Origin: Aquila chrysaetos chrysaetos
Lineage: Eukaryota; Chordata; Aves; Accipitriformes; Accipitridae
Reading direction: 5' to 3'
Length of the DNA: 64,000 bases
Assembly: GCF_900496995.4 (NCBI RefSeq)
Contig: NC_044018.1
Coordinates: forward strand, 10,192,501 to 10,256,500
Part shown: piece after piece, positions 24,301 to 38,144 of the stretch
Layout of the letters: every line of letters begins with the position of its first letter
Position numbering within the stretch: the stretch's first letter is position 1
Notes under the pieces: model-generated
The model's database searches: none
Seen by the model: only the letters and a program-made list of their open reading frames with translations
What the model was told of the DNA's origin: nothing
Made by a program: the position numbers and the translations under genes

Positions 24301-26560
24301 GTAAAAGGCCCAATTTTTCCTCAGTCCAGAATATATGCGTATACTTGTTTGCCTGCCTTAATATGAATTCTTTTCTATTAAAACCGATGAGATTTACTCA
24401 TGAGAGTAAAATTAAAAGTGTACAGTTGAAGGATCAGGTCCATGGTTTTCTGGAAATGTAGGCGTTATGGAAAGGACAGGAATTACTTTTTTCCTCTTGT
24501 GTCGTAAAGGTCTATTTTCCCTTCTCCAGTGTTTGTTTAGTGTAAAATTAGCAGTGAAGTATAAAATCTACTACAGCAATATTTAACGTTACTTGGGTTC
24601 ATTGAAAACCAGGATCCGCAAGGTGTAATGGAATATTTTTTTACTGTTTTAAGAGTATCTGTCTATTTGTGTCTGTGTATTTTTGAAACATTTAACTTTG
24701 TAAATAAATTTAGTACAAATTTTAAAACCACCGTGCTGTTTAGCTCATGAAGTTTTGCTGTTCGTCAAGTTTTTCTTGCATTTCATTGCAGGAGTGCATT
24801 TTGCAATACCTTTATTCCAGGCTTCGTAATTTTTGTTACCATTGCTGTAAACTAGGCAATTTTGTTATTTAGAGTCTTGTACTTGGGAAGCTTAGTTCAC
24901 GGTTGATAATGTATAATGTAAATAACATTTTTTGTGGTAAAGCATGCTATACAAGTTTCGTTCATTAATATACAGAAGTAATTTCAGAATTCAGTTCTTT
25001 GGCATGCATGCAGAGTACTCCCTATGCTTGCTAAGTTTCTTGATCTGCCTGCATGCAGTTGGATTTCTGCTGGGTTATTGGATCATCTTACTGTTTTACC
25101 AACTCATGCAGTGACTTGGTGATATTTAAAGCCTATGAGGACTTAACCAGACACTTTTTTTTAAAGTATAAAGATTTAATCTCCTGAGCTAATCCTCTGA
25201 GTCAGGAGTTGCTTATGGTTTTCTGCACAACAGAAAATGAGGGCTTGGATTCTGATCTTCTCCTAGAAGTACTTACATCAACAAGACTGTTGTCACTTGA
25301 AGACTACTTAACTATTTTTAAGCAGTGAAAACAGTGCAAACAATTTGCCTGGATTATGACAAGTCTTTAATGTGTTCTCCCTTGAAATGAGACTTCCTGT
25401 TAGCTTCAAAGTCTTTGAAGTTCTATTTTTGACTGTAATGTAGGGATTCTGAAAAGCTTTCAATATATTATCTGGCTTTGTCTTCACCTGCTGTTTTGAT
25501 ATTTAATGATCATCACCCTCAACATTTACATAAGAAAAGTTATAATAAGAATCACTGTATAATAATACTTTGCACTAAATCTAATTGTATAGCCCTGAAG
25601 CTTAGTTCATTTGTATTTTGTTTTTTTGGCTCCCAATAAAACAGCTTTTTTTAAGTTGTTAATCATTCACTCTGCTCAGCAGTCACTGGAATGAATAGGT
25701 CTCCAGAGGTCTACTGTCACCACTGAGACCAAGGGGTTTACTTAATAATAGAATAATCTATTTCCTCATTCTCTTCAATTTGGTTTTAGAATGTGCTTTG
25801 ATTTATACAAAATTTATGTGATGAAATGTGCTCATTGGTACGTAATCTGCATGTTAACCATTCATCTACAAGAACTGCATTGGATCTAGAAAGGACTCAT
25901 AGTGTCAACAGATTAGGTTGCAGTATGTAGCTTCTGGCAACCTTGGCCAGAATGTAAACCAGAATCCTGTATATGAATCTTGGTACTTAATGTTTGATTA
26001 AATTATTAAAAAGAAGATAGAACAGAACTGTTTATGTGAAGCAAAATCTGGTTTTGGAGTAGAGACCACTGAGTTACTCAAGGAAGGTACTTAGATCCTC
26101 TCAGATGCTACTTTTTAAGTCGGCCGCCAGTGTCTCCTCTCCCAGTGCACAGTAGTGTTCACCGTTTGCCTTTGAACTACAACTGGAGGAAAGGGGAATG
26201 CTGCTGGCAATGGACAGCCAGTTTAAGAGGGAAGATGACTTTTTTCCTCCTGGGCAACGGGACTTCTGGGTTCTGGGTCATGTTCTGCTCCGTACATTTT
26301 GTGCTCACAGTCACTGAATGATCTCCAGCAACAATTCTATGAACAAAGTTGAGAACCTGTTCTCTCTGAATGCATTAGGCAGTAAAAGCTGCATTTTTCT
26401 TCTTTCTGGTTTTGTGGCTTGGTTTTTGGTTTTGGTTTTTTTTTTTTTTTGACCAAATAGTGCCAGAGCATCAGCAGTAGAAAAAATGTGTGTCCAGCCT
26501 CACCTCATCTTCTACCTCTGCAGTTTTGTCACTATCAGCTTGGTTATGGGAGCTCTCCTG

Positions 26561-26657
26561 TGGTTTGGTTTGGGGTGTGGGGTGTTTGGTTTTGGGGTTT
26601 TGTTTTGTTTTGCTTGGGTTTTTTTGTTTGTTTTCTTAGGTTTTGTTTGGTTTTCTT
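26561..26657 (+). repeat. T/G-rich low-complexity tract
   Basis: Runs of GGTTTT, GTTTT and TTTGG follow each other with little else. The frames read through it are rich in Phe, Gly, Val and Trp only because of this base bias. A shorter similar tract lies at about 26410-26450. This is simple sequence, not coding. Confidence 0.8.
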
Positions 26658-26824
26658 GCAGGATCAGGCTGGGTCTGTGTCACCTAGTTCAGAAAGGGAC
26701 TCTAAGGCCCAATTTCATCCAGCCTAATATTAAACACGTAGTTAAGATGCTAAAGTGAGGAGCATAAATTCCTAGGTACCTTGTATAATCAGTAGCTAGG
26801 GATAGGCACTGCCATGAGCATTTC

Positions 26825-26998
26825 TGCCTCCTGAGAGGTTAGGTTGCCCTGAGATGTTGTGAAGTCTCCAGCTGCAGACATAGTCAAAACTTGACTGGGT
26901 GCATACCTGGGCAACCTACTCTACCTGAGCCTGCATGAGCAGGAGGTGGGTTAGCAGATCTCCGGTGATCCCTTCCAATTTCAGTGATCCTGTAAATG
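26825..26998 (+). mobile_element. CR1 LINE 3' end, sense orientation
   Basis: The segment follows the last part of CR1 before its terminal octamers: 'ggttgccctgagatgttgtg' near 26841, 'acttgactgggtgcatacct' near 26890, 'gggcaacctactctacctga', 'cctgcatgagcagg', and 'gatctccggtgatcccttcc' near 26960, finishing at the 'agtgatcctgt' terminus. Only the extreme 3' end is present, which is the usual 5'-truncated form of CR1. The substitution level suggests an old copy. Confidence 0.88.
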
Positions 26999-29900
26999 TG
27001 ACCCAGGGACTTGCCATGCAGGCTCCTTGTCTGGGTGTGGATTCTGATCTGGATTGATTTTGGGGTACCTTCAAAAGGTAGTACAGATAAGTATATGGAT
27101 AATCTTAGATAAATACTTGATTAGAATTAGCCACTCTTTCAAAAGCAGTAATTTAAGGTACCCTCTCCTTGCCTTCACAGCCGTACTGTGTAGTAAGTGC
27201 CTTAACACTGAAATTGGGTTTGTTGAGTGTTAGGAACCATATAGAATTAAAAACTGGTAAGGAATAAAGTATGGTACTTAAACATAGTATAGAAAGAGTA
27301 TGCCAGAAGAGGGAGCTGTTTTAAAGATTAGAAAAAAATATAGTGGTTTTTGGAAAGCTTACTGCTGTAATAGCCAGCTATACCATTTACTAGGAGGCTT
27401 CATGCTCTTATCGGAATGCATAGGTAAGCACTGACTGTTTCTCTACTGTATGTATATCACAAGAAAAATTAGTGGTTAATCGGTTATGTTGTTTGCTGAG
27501 GATCATGAAAATGCCTTTTACTTGCATTAGGAGTGAAATAAAGGAGGTTCAGTTAGAGAGTATAAAGATTGGAGTGCTGGGGCTTCTGTTCCCAGCCTTT
27601 CCACTGGGTTGGTTTTCAATAGGTGGCCAGTCATTCTCACAAATTGTGTACCAAACCACCAAACAAATCTTCGTTCACATTTGGAAAATTTATATAATCC
27701 ATCATCCAAGTCTCTAAGCTAGCATTCAGTTACAATCCGCTAACACTGAGTAAATAAATTAACAATAAAAGCACAGCTGCATAGAGTGAGACAACAAATA
27801 CTTCCTCTCCTGGAATGTTTAAATCATTGACCAACTCCATGGGCAGCTCCGCTCTTACTGATTGTGTGAAATTCTTGTGCCGGGACGTATATCATCTTCT
27901 GATGCACAGCAGTAAATACCCAAAGGACATTAAGGAAAATAACTAATCACACTTAAGTACTTCAAGTCTTTGTTAAAGGAATCATTCATTTAACTTTGGA
28001 TTTTGGTGGTTTAAATTAAGTAATGCTTTTAGATGCAATGAGAATTTTTAGATGAAAGTCAGAGTGTAACTGCACTGGTGCTAATGTTGAAATAAGCTAC
28101 ATAGGACTCCTGTTTACACATTAACTTGCACTTTATTTTGCTTAATCCTGTATCACATAGTTTTGATGACCTAAAGCTGAGGCTGAAAATGTTTCCTGTG
28201 GATGTGTATTTTCCATCATATTAATACTGTGCTTTATGTGTTTATCTTCACTTACCTCTACTAGTGTAAGATGCAGGAAGTTGCATGGGTTCTATTACCT
28301 TTGTTTATTTTGACCATACCTTACCAAGTAGAGCAGTGCTGCTATTGTCCATCCTAAGCCGAAGCAACAGAGCAGAGAAGGCAAATTTAGGTGCTCACAA
28401 ATGAAGATGATGTTATTTAACACACCTGGTCCAGGGAATCAACTTAAGAATCTCGTTTGGTTGGAGTCTTGGCTCCCTTGACAAGGCATGTGGAGGATTA
28501 CACAGCTCAGAATGGCATCTAGTCCAGCTGGCACAGTTGAGTCACATGTGGCTAATCAGCAGGAACCAAAAAAGTCTCAGTTTTGCATCTAAAATTCTGT
28601 CCTGAGGTAGATGTTTATATCCAAGCAGCTGAGCAGGATCCACTCTCTGTATGTACACAGATATTCACTCTGTTTATTTAAGAAAGGTTCCTCTTTTATG
28701 TATTGTCTTAGCAGCAGCATTCATCTCTTCTGTGGTATTTGCAGTGCTTGAAATTAAACTTAGTCCTGAAAATATGATACTTGAAGCAGAGCATTCACTG
28801 TAGAACATCATGTCTGACTGTGAGTTAGCCAGGAGAGAATGGCAGTGCATCTGCAGCACTTTCATGGAGAGAGGAAGAGAAATGCTATGTTCTTTTATCA
28901 CGGCTTCTCCTGCACAACTACAGCATGGGACGTGAAGCAACCACTTGATGCTTTGAATGTGTTACTTGCCTGCTGGGGCTGCTCTTCAGACTGGCTCTGG
29001 GAAAGCTAGCTGGTGTTCCTAAAATTTTCAAGAGCATCTTTCCCTGTATCTCACCTGTCTGTGTTATGACCTTATGTGATCAACATTACGTAATCAGAGT
29101 CTTCCTGGAAAGTCTCTACCATTCCCTGCTTTATTAGCAGGTGAGACCTACGTAATTGAAACTATGTTTGGATTTGGGCAGCCTGTAAGGGGACTGGGTA
29201 GCAGGACTGGGCTATTCATAGAGCTCTTGCCTGCAGGTAGCTTTTGGAACCATCAAGTAAGGTATGAAGCAGACGTTGCTGAGTCTAAAGTACCGTGGAA
29301 GTTAGAAACTGTTTGCAGTGTATATTCCCAGGCACTGGAAATCTAAGAGCTTAGTGCTTGGAGCACTTAGAAAACTTCCTAAGGCCATTATTTCCCAATC
29401 CAAAATGTTTGTCAACAATACTGGCATAAGGTATTCCTGTTCCCACCACACTGTGCCACTCCACCCCTCGGTTATGCCAGAACAATAGTTTGAAAGATCA
29501 TGCTGTGAATTAAATACATACATACATTTATTTCTGGGGTCTTCTTAAAGCTGGAACGGTTCCCTGTTTGGGTTCACAGCACGGCCCCACAGAGTTGTGC
29601 CAGTGTAATTCAGGGGCTGGTGAGCCATGGTGGGGGGGTGGGAATGACAGTCAAGGGGGAAGGTGGGGGTTCCTTCAGCTGGACTTGCTGCAGAACTTTC
29701 TGTTGTTAAATTATGGTGTCAGTCCACAACATGCAGCACATATATGTGGGTTCACACGCTTAGTCTTGAGACTTCTCTGGAGGGAGTTGGTACTCCACCA
29801 GTCACACCAGGTGGTAGTGATTTGCTGAGAATGCCTCACCCTTGAGGCTTCTGCTTTTGTTTGCACTGCCACTCCAGATGCAGCTGCCAACTCTTTGCGT

Positions 29901-30529
29901 TTGACCCCAAGTTCTCAGTTTTTGACATGGAGAATTTGTATTTTACGCTGCTTTGAATTTTTTTTTTTTGCCTGAATAAAAAAATTGACAGTGGAAAAGG
30001 AACTTTCTTGATCCCCAGTAACTGGTACATGTGATGCAAAAGCAGTCAATGAGGACAAACTATACTGTAGAGTTAAAAGTTTGTGTAGCATAGCAATTCA
30101 GGTGGATGGGTCTACATAGAGCAAGCTAACATGTTTTTTCCTTTCCCTATGACTATAGGTCTTCTTATCAGCGGATAAGGTAGTAAGAGCACAGCTTTCT
30201 ATTTCAATGAGACATAAACACAGCAGAACACTTTTGATTCACATGCTTGCATGGGATGTGTATTATACATGACCATATTTTGTAAATTTGCACTTGAACA
30301 GGAGCAAAAGCACACAAAAAAACCCTAACTTAACCCTATCTTCTTGATACTTCCAAAGCCACTTCTTCCAACTTTTCTAGCCATATCTTTATCTCTAGCG
30401 TGCATGGCTTAATTATGAGATCAGTCTTATTTTCATCTGACCATGTATTTTCTCAGATGGCCATGAATATAAGGTACTGTTAACTGGTGGAGTTCTTAGT
30501 GGTTAGTAATGCTTTAATTTTCATGTATA

Positions 30530-30640
30530 GATTATTTGGTCTGTTTATTTCTCATTTATAAAATGGGAATAATGAAATCTGTCTCAGTCAAGTGCTTGAG
30601 GACTTGGCAATGGTATGTGCTGTCTCCACTCACATCAAGG
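30530..30640 (+). mobile_element. Old SINE- or LINE2-like tail (MIR/CORE type), candidate
   Basis: The string 'ctcatttataaaatgggaat' at about 30551, followed by 'aatgaaatctgtctcag' and 'gcttgaggacttggcaatg', resembles the 'ctgtaaaatgggaataat' tail with its following gag-gatt motif seen in ancient CORE-SINE and LINE2 relics. Only this tail can be recognised, without a tRNA-like head. Confidence 0.4.
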
Positions 30641-33600
30641 TTCTCTGAGGGCTCTCCCCTTTATTTCACTGAGCTAGTTTGACTTCCTGAGAACATCATT
30701 ATTCTTGGGGGATAACACTAATTTGTCTGCATCTATTTGATTTCTACTTTTAACCCCCATAAAACTGTGAATACATCGGTCAATTTTCCCTAAATTTTTC
30801 TGAGAGATAGAGGACTCAAAATGATACTAAAAAAAATAAGAGTTTGGCTAGAAGACATCCTGGTAAAGTACCCCCTGAAGGCAAGGTGTAAGTGTGTTCT
30901 ATCCCATATTATATATTAGAAAATTCAGTTCTCAGGACACTATTCTCCATTATTTTTGCTGCTTATGGACTACTTGTTTGTGACTAATATTTTAAAATAT
31001 GATGACAGTTGTGCTTTGTTTACTGGGTCAGCCCACCAGCTTCCATTGTCTTCAGAAAAGAAAAAAAAAAATCTTTCATTAAAAATAAAAACTTCCTCAT
31101 GCAAAGAGGAGCCTGTATGTCAGATGTAGGCTTGAAATATGCCACTTTTGTTGAATTTCCCAGTGCTCCAGAAGTACCTCTGATGGGGGCTTGGCACATT
31201 TGAGCTTGTTAAGTTTGAGGAGGCAGAGTAATGACAGGATGGTTGAACATCCAACTGTGCTTGACAGTATTTCCCTCCACTAAATCTGGGTGGCAGATGT
31301 GACTTACTGAAGAGACTTACTGAAATTTCTCAATCCGCAGTCTTCTCTTGGTGTCCTCTCCCCGCTAATGAGACGTTGTTTTCAGCATGGATCCTTCCTG
31401 CCTGGCTGCATGCAGCGTAATCAGGGGAGGAAGCAATCCCTCTCCTGCAGCATGCAGAGGCTTGAGTTGGCCAGAGTTATGGAAAAGTTGTGTTCTAGGG
31501 TACTTTTCTTGATTTGACCATTTAAAAAACGATCTGTTTCTCTTTATGTGATGTCTGAGGGAGGAGGGAAGAAGAAATTACTTACTGAAGGACCTACCTA
31601 TGAAGGAAATCCAGTGTTTCCATGGCATCGTGTACAAATAATGCAATTAAAATGTTAAAAGGTACAGCACCAGTGTATAATATACTTCTTCCTTCCTGGC
31701 AGCTGCTACCAGAAGTACCTGAGCTGATACGGATTTGCCTTGATATTAAATAATTTGATCTAGTTATCTCTGAAAATAATTAAAAATAAATATCTGCTTT
31801 CTGATTCTAGTTAACACGTGGCCTCATTTTATCCCGATAGTAACTCCTAGGGATCACTGAAGCTATATTAGAAATGAATTTGATGCCTTATGTTCAATAT
31901 CTAGATTATGGAAAACCCTAGAGCCAAAAATTCAGAAAGTCATAGCTCTTGCTCTTTTTTCCCTGTTACGGGAATGATGGAAGATTTTGATCATTATCCT
32001 GATTTCCATTTTTGAAAACAATCCTTGGTTATTCTTGATGCATTTAAAAACTCCCATAAGAATAAATAAATATGTGGTAATACATACTTACATACTTTTA
32101 TACCGCCTTCCACCTTTACGTTTTGGATCTTTTATATCTGTTATCGCAGCCTTGCCTTAAGATGCAGAAGCTCTTCACAATAGGTCTTAAATGGCTAAAC
32201 ATCTGTGCTTGTGAAGCAACTTGTGTTTATGAATGAGGAAAGTGTTTGCCTGAATGAAGTGTTTTGGGTGAAGTCTTCATGGAACATCTACTTAGGACCA
32301 GTACTGATATCCTAACTATGAAGCCTTTTTCCTCAGAGATACAGTGGTGTCAATGCAAAGAATTTTTTCCTAAAGTTGTGGATTGGTATGCAGAACGGTT
32401 TGGTTTTTTGTCTCGCGTTTCTGAAGACTGATAACAAATATAAATGCAAAATTCTTTTGCAAAATCACCTTAGACTGTTTGTTTCAAATATTACATTCTC
32501 TTGACAGTCTTGATACACAAAAATTGCAGAAACACGTTTTCAGGCTTTTTTCTGAAATTAACTGTCTTCATGTTTTCCATTGCTATTTGTTTCCCATCTG
32601 TCACTTTATTCTAAAAACTATCTTGAAAACCAAAAACAAACCCCAAAACCTAATAACCCCAAACCCTCCAAAGGTATGCTTTTCTTTTTTGTAACTCTGA
32701 CCAATGGTACAGCATAGGGAAATCTCTCATACAGATCTGAAAATGTACTTTCTGGTGCCTTTTGAATGTATTGTTTGCTTCTTCCTTGCATATTATTCAA
32801 AAGTGATCAAATCTGCAGAGCTGTTTATCTGTACAAAACAAATAATTTGTGGTTATCTTGGTTCTGAATTGTTTATTTTTCTTGTCTTTGTCTTTTTCCT
32901 GCTGATGATGTCTCATCAGGGTTGTGTTGTTATTCAGATGTTTCATAGGCTTTCTTGTGAACCCATTTGACATCAAGTCTCATGTTGCTCTTTGCACACT
33001 TCCTTTGTTCTCCCCCCTTTATTTCAGAAGGAGGTTTGTTTTCTGCTGGTCCAATTATGCTTCAAGCCCTGAAGCCATCTGAAAAATCCCCACTGGGTAT
33101 TCTAGACCCAGTGCAGACCTCACTGCAGCTTCTCTGCCAGCATCAGTTGTAGGATGGATTGGATCAGACCAACCAACCACATCTGGAGTGTTAAAAGTCG
33201 TTAAACCTGTCTTCATCTGTCTAAGCAGATGCTTAAGAGGCTGTGTATGTGTAGGTGTGTACTAGGAGATCTAATTAAATGTGTTAATTTTTCATTTGCT
33301 GTGGAGAAAATGGAACAAAAATTATTTAATTGTCAGCGCTAGAAAATCCTGGTTTCTACCTTTAAAAATGTAAAAAATTTGCTATTCCATTATGAACTCA
33401 ATATTTTCAGTTTTATATCTCAATCTTAACTCCCTTCCAAGAACCATTAGTTTACAAACATATTAAAAGCCCCCCCGAATAGTAAAATCAAGGCTTTTTT
33501 TTATTTATGTACCTATTTGACATGGTTGAGACATTAAAGGTAACTACTGAAATACATCTGTGGATTTTATAACCCTTGCAATATCACTTAATCACAAAGT

Positions 33601-34730
33601 CCAGTAGGTTCGCAGTGGGCAAAATCAGGATTTTGGATTTTGTATCTTATCTGCCTGGATAGCTGTTGTTAATCATTCATATGAGAAAACAGGCATGTAC
33701 TGTCACAATTTCTAGCTGGGAATTTTTATTCACAGGCTCCAGGCACAATTGTCACTTGGGCAAAACCGGCTGTGCTAGGTTAATTCAGGTTTATCAGACT
33801 GTCCATGGGGTTTCTTTAGAGGTAAATGAAACCCACATTTGTCCTAAAGGTGGAAAAGTGTTCGACAACAGCAGACAAGCTTATTTGCTTTGCAAAATGT
33901 GTGTAAAGAATGTGTATTATAAAATCCTATATGTAAGTTTTATAGCTGTATCAAACTAAAAACTGTGTGTGTATATATCTGTATATAGGGAAAAAATGTG
34001 AAATGTTCTTGAAAAACCTCTCTAATAAGCTGTGTTACAGGCACCTGGCTGAATCCTTCTGAGATTCCCTATTTTCACAACCCAAGCAAATATATTAAGG
34101 TGCTTTCCAGCCAAATTCATGATTCCAGAGTGAGAGAAGATCAGAGTTTTCACATGTGTTTCTGTATAATGTCCTTGTAATTGTTTGCTCTGTGGCTGAT
34201 GCTGCTCCCCTAGTGTATGGACTATAAACAGAATAGAGGACAAAGAATGCTGGTCCCCTAGACATGCAAACAGGTGAAAGCTTAATTGATGTGAGTTTAT
34301 GATGATCATTCAAATGTTATTTGACATGGTTTATTTGAAATCCCTTGACCCTGCATGTCAGAGAAACCTGTGTGTGTCCTTTTAAGGCCTGATCATCAGC
34401 CACGGTGTCAGTTTCTGCAGTTTTCTCCCAAGTGTGAGAACATCATTGTGTTTTTTACATGCTCCATTTAAATCCTTCTGACATCTGCGTGGGCTGCTTT
34501 CCATTCATTAACATAGGGGAGTTGCATCTTCTTCCATGGTGGCTGGTCAGACGCCAAAGGCAGATTAAGTTTCCTTGAGTGAGGAACTTGTCATTTAGGC
34601 TCTTTGAGCTGGAGCTGGGAGCTTTGGCAGCTCTGCGAAGAGGCAGTGAGAATCATTGCCACAAAAGTGATTTTTGTGTGGTCCTGCTGTGTGCCCCTGG
34701 ATTTCAAATTTGATTTATGGCTGCTCATTT

Positions 34731-34749
34731 AAAAAAAAAAAAAAAAAAA
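34731..34749 (+). repeat. Poly-A tract (A19)
   Basis: Nineteen A residues. I found no retroposed gene or SINE body directly upstream and no flanking duplication, so it is listed only as simple sequence. Confidence 0.9.
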
Positions 34750-35093
34750 GTCTGCATTTGATTTTGTTGCAGGAGATTATCATGTAAATACTGTGGCATA
34801 CATACTTAACTCTGAAACTGTGGATTATTTCTAAAATTAAACTCATGGTAATTGCTGGCATATTTTCCAGTTCCTCAAAGTTCTCTGTAAACTCACTGTT
34901 GGCTGTGTATTTCCCTTCTTCTATTCATGTAGCTGCCTTTATTCTTTATGGTCCTGCTGAGGTCCCAGAGCAGACAGAAAGCAACTGCTAGAGAAATGCG
35001 TGAAGCACCACAGCTGAATGCCAGCTACTGCTCCCGCAGATGGTCAGACTTCTGGAGACACAACTGAAAACACTGGGGAACATCTCACGGGAC

Positions 35094-35127
35094 AGTGCAC
35101 AGAACCCAAAAGTGCACAGAACCCAAA
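35094..35127. repeat. Perfect 17-bp tandem duplication
   Basis: AGTGCACAGAACCCAAA occurs twice in direct succession (35094-35110 and 35111-35127) with no mismatch. It is probably a recent slippage event. Confidence 0.95.
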
Positions 35128-38121
35128 AGCTTGTTACGGAACAAGGTGCAAGGAACCTTGTCGCTGTTTAGGATGATTTAGCTACATATAAATTTCTTCT
35201 CCTTCACTCCCCACCACTCTTGGCATTTACTATAGACTGTTTAAATAAATCCTTTTCAATTTAGATATCTCTTCCAGAACTGCTAAGAATTATTTTCATT
35301 TTATGTTTTAGTCTCAATTTCATTTGAGTAAGCTGTATATATTTTCAACCTACCCCTTTCTGGTCAGAAGGCTTTTCCTATACATTTTGGTGTATATCTT
35401 TGTTTTTAACCTGAAACATTTTGCTGTTGTGGTTTACATTGTACATGCCTCAGTATGTCTGCGAATTATTTTTGCACAGGGTTATCTAATGCTAGTGTTC
35501 TCATAATTATAGTTTACATTTTACATTAATATTTTCTGTGGCAAAAGAATTCAAAATGCTTGACAATTTCTAAGGCACAAAAGCTGTCATTGCTTGTGCG
35601 GAGTAGTAGCTATGGTCTGTGACTTTTTAAATGAGTGTTATATGTGTGTTGTTTTGCATTCAGAATTAAGCTGATTGAATTGCACTGATGGCATACTGTA
35701 TATAAGTTTAAACTTCCCGAGTCTGAATAACTTCTTTTTGTAAGTGCAGCATCTCAAATATTAGTTTGTATTTCATTTTAAGACAGGCCAAGTTTGACTT
35801 TGACATGTATAGGAAATCATGATAAAAGTTATTTAGCAGTGATATCCTGGGGCAGATATTTAGTTTGTACAAATTGTTCTCTCTCCACTGCTAGCTGTCT
35901 CTATAAGAAGGAAGCAGTTGGCATTTAAAAATCTTGATTTGATGGAAAAAGCATTAACAAGAACATGTTTGAAAGGCCGGCAAATGCATGTTTATAAGTA
36001 ATTTTCATGTTTTTAACTATGTGGATAATTAAAGAGTAGTAGTTCCAGTTCTTGAAAGCCTCTATCTGCGGTATATAGAAGTGGAGAATATTTACCTTCT
36101 AAGATAGCTCAAAGTGACACCTCTGCACATTCAGTTGTTCTGTACTGTTTTGCTTTAGCTGTGGGTGGAACAGATCGGAAAAGTAAGAAGTGGATTCCCG
36201 TCTTCAAATTAAAAATGGAAAGACTTTGAGCTTAATGTAGAATAGCTGGATAAAATGTCGTGTATTATGGAGAACAGGGAAGGTAGCAGGAGTCCTTTGG
36301 TTATTGAAACTTAGGAATACACCAAATAAAGTGGCCCCGTAGTGTTCTAATGCACTGTGCAAATTGTCCATTTGACATATTCCTCCCATGAAATGCTTAG
36401 AAACCTTTTGCAAATTAAGCTAATATGCAGTGTATTGTAGTTTTGTGTCTCTTTCTGTTACGGTCACCATTTACAGCTATTGTTTACAAGACTTCCTAAA
36501 CAACATAAACACTGTAGAAAATTAAGCACAGTTGAGAGTAACTGCTTAAGATGTGCTTCTTGGTTCAGATGACTGCAACTTGAGATTTGCTGGCACGCAT
36601 GAATGATTCAGGTGCCCTGAGGTGTCTGAGGATTGATGTGGCACTCAAATAACTGGAGTAACCTTCAAATCATGGAGGTTAACACTGCATTTACTTATGG
36701 TTTCCATTTTTTGACACTTAGTTGCTGAGTGAAGGAACATAGGCAGTTTTGGTTTGATGTACTGGGAAATCCTTAAAATGCACAAATGAGCACTGCATTG
36801 GCTGGGTGCCTTTGTGATGAACCTGGTAGTTCTTTTTCTATAAAATAAAATAGTTTAATTGAACAACATTTCAACTGCAGTAGATGAGCCCAAAATATTG
36901 TTGGTCACAGACTGCTGTGCATATTAAGCCCCAGTTATTTCCATTAGCTGTTACTATAACTCTATTATATGAAAAAAAAAAAAAAATCTTTATCTGTTCG
37001 GGTTTTTTGTTCGCTCCTCTTAGTGTTGTGACAGCAGCTGAAGTAAAAACACATAAAATGACTGGCTTTGCAGAGATGTGAGTTTGAGCTATGTTAGGAG
37101 ATAAACATTCTCTACTTATAAATATTGTAGATGCTAGCTTTCAAGAGCAGGGACTATTAGTCTGCATTTACTTAAGTCAGTGCAAACTGGAATGACTTCA
37201 CTGAAATTGAAAGTTCAATAAGAATAAATTTATAGCTGCTTTACATGTGGTGATTTCTCTATAGAAATCTTGGCTGTTAAAATCTTTGTTGATTTTTCCT
37301 TTCCATTTGTGCCAGTGGTTCTCATTCATACCCCTTCAAGGCATTTTGAAGTATCAGTAGCAGTTCTAACAGCTGACCCCTCAGAATGTCTTTTACCATG
37401 AGCAGATGCTTATGAAGAGTGGGGAAAAGGGGTTTCTTTTGCATTTATGGATTTTCTCTTTTACCTGCCTAAAATACACATCACACTTATCACAGGATAA
37501 AAATCCCCTTTCCCTCAAAAAAGTATTAGAGTGCCTTGAGCTTTGTACAGTATTTGATGCAAAGCATCACTGTTCTTACTTCACTGCTCTTCAGTTGATG
37601 ACCGAATCCTGAGAATATTTACATCTTGGGTTCACCTGGCTGGTGATAGGAAAGAGCACTGAAATGTCTAAGACAGCTGTTGCCATTTCTCTCCCTTTCC
37701 TTGTTTTGCATTATTAAAGGAGAGAAAAATGTAAAGAAAAAAGGTTGCTTTTGAGATTAATTTTGTGATTCCTTGATCTCAAAATCCCTAACTGCATTAT
37801 ATTCCTGGACTAAGCATACTGCCAAAACATCGTGATCATTTGTACTACAAAAGACACATTTTCTTTTGGATTGCTGCTACTTTCATCTTCGACCTTGCTG
37901 TAAGACAGGTTTCCTCTATGTAACGTCCATCCAAGGAGCTTGACAGATGATGTCTAGATTCGATTTTATTTCTCTGAGCCCTCTATATAATATAATTTTT
38001 GGCGTATGAAAATCTGGTGCAGTTGTATGGATGTGTGACCCTTGTGAATTTTAAATTGTTTTTCTGGAAATCAGTTTGCAAAAATTTGATCATGCATTCT
38101 GGAGTTTATACATACCACAAC

Positions 38122-38144
38122 TTTTTTTTTTTTTTTTTTTTTTT
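38122..38144 (+). repeat. Poly-T tract (T23)
   Basis: Twenty-three T residues within intron 2. A retroposon tail in antisense is possible, but no body is recognisable to the left. Confidence 0.9.

Noticed and set aside
34731..34749. Poly-A tail of a processed pseudogene
   Set aside because: No coding-like body upstream and no flanking direct repeats.
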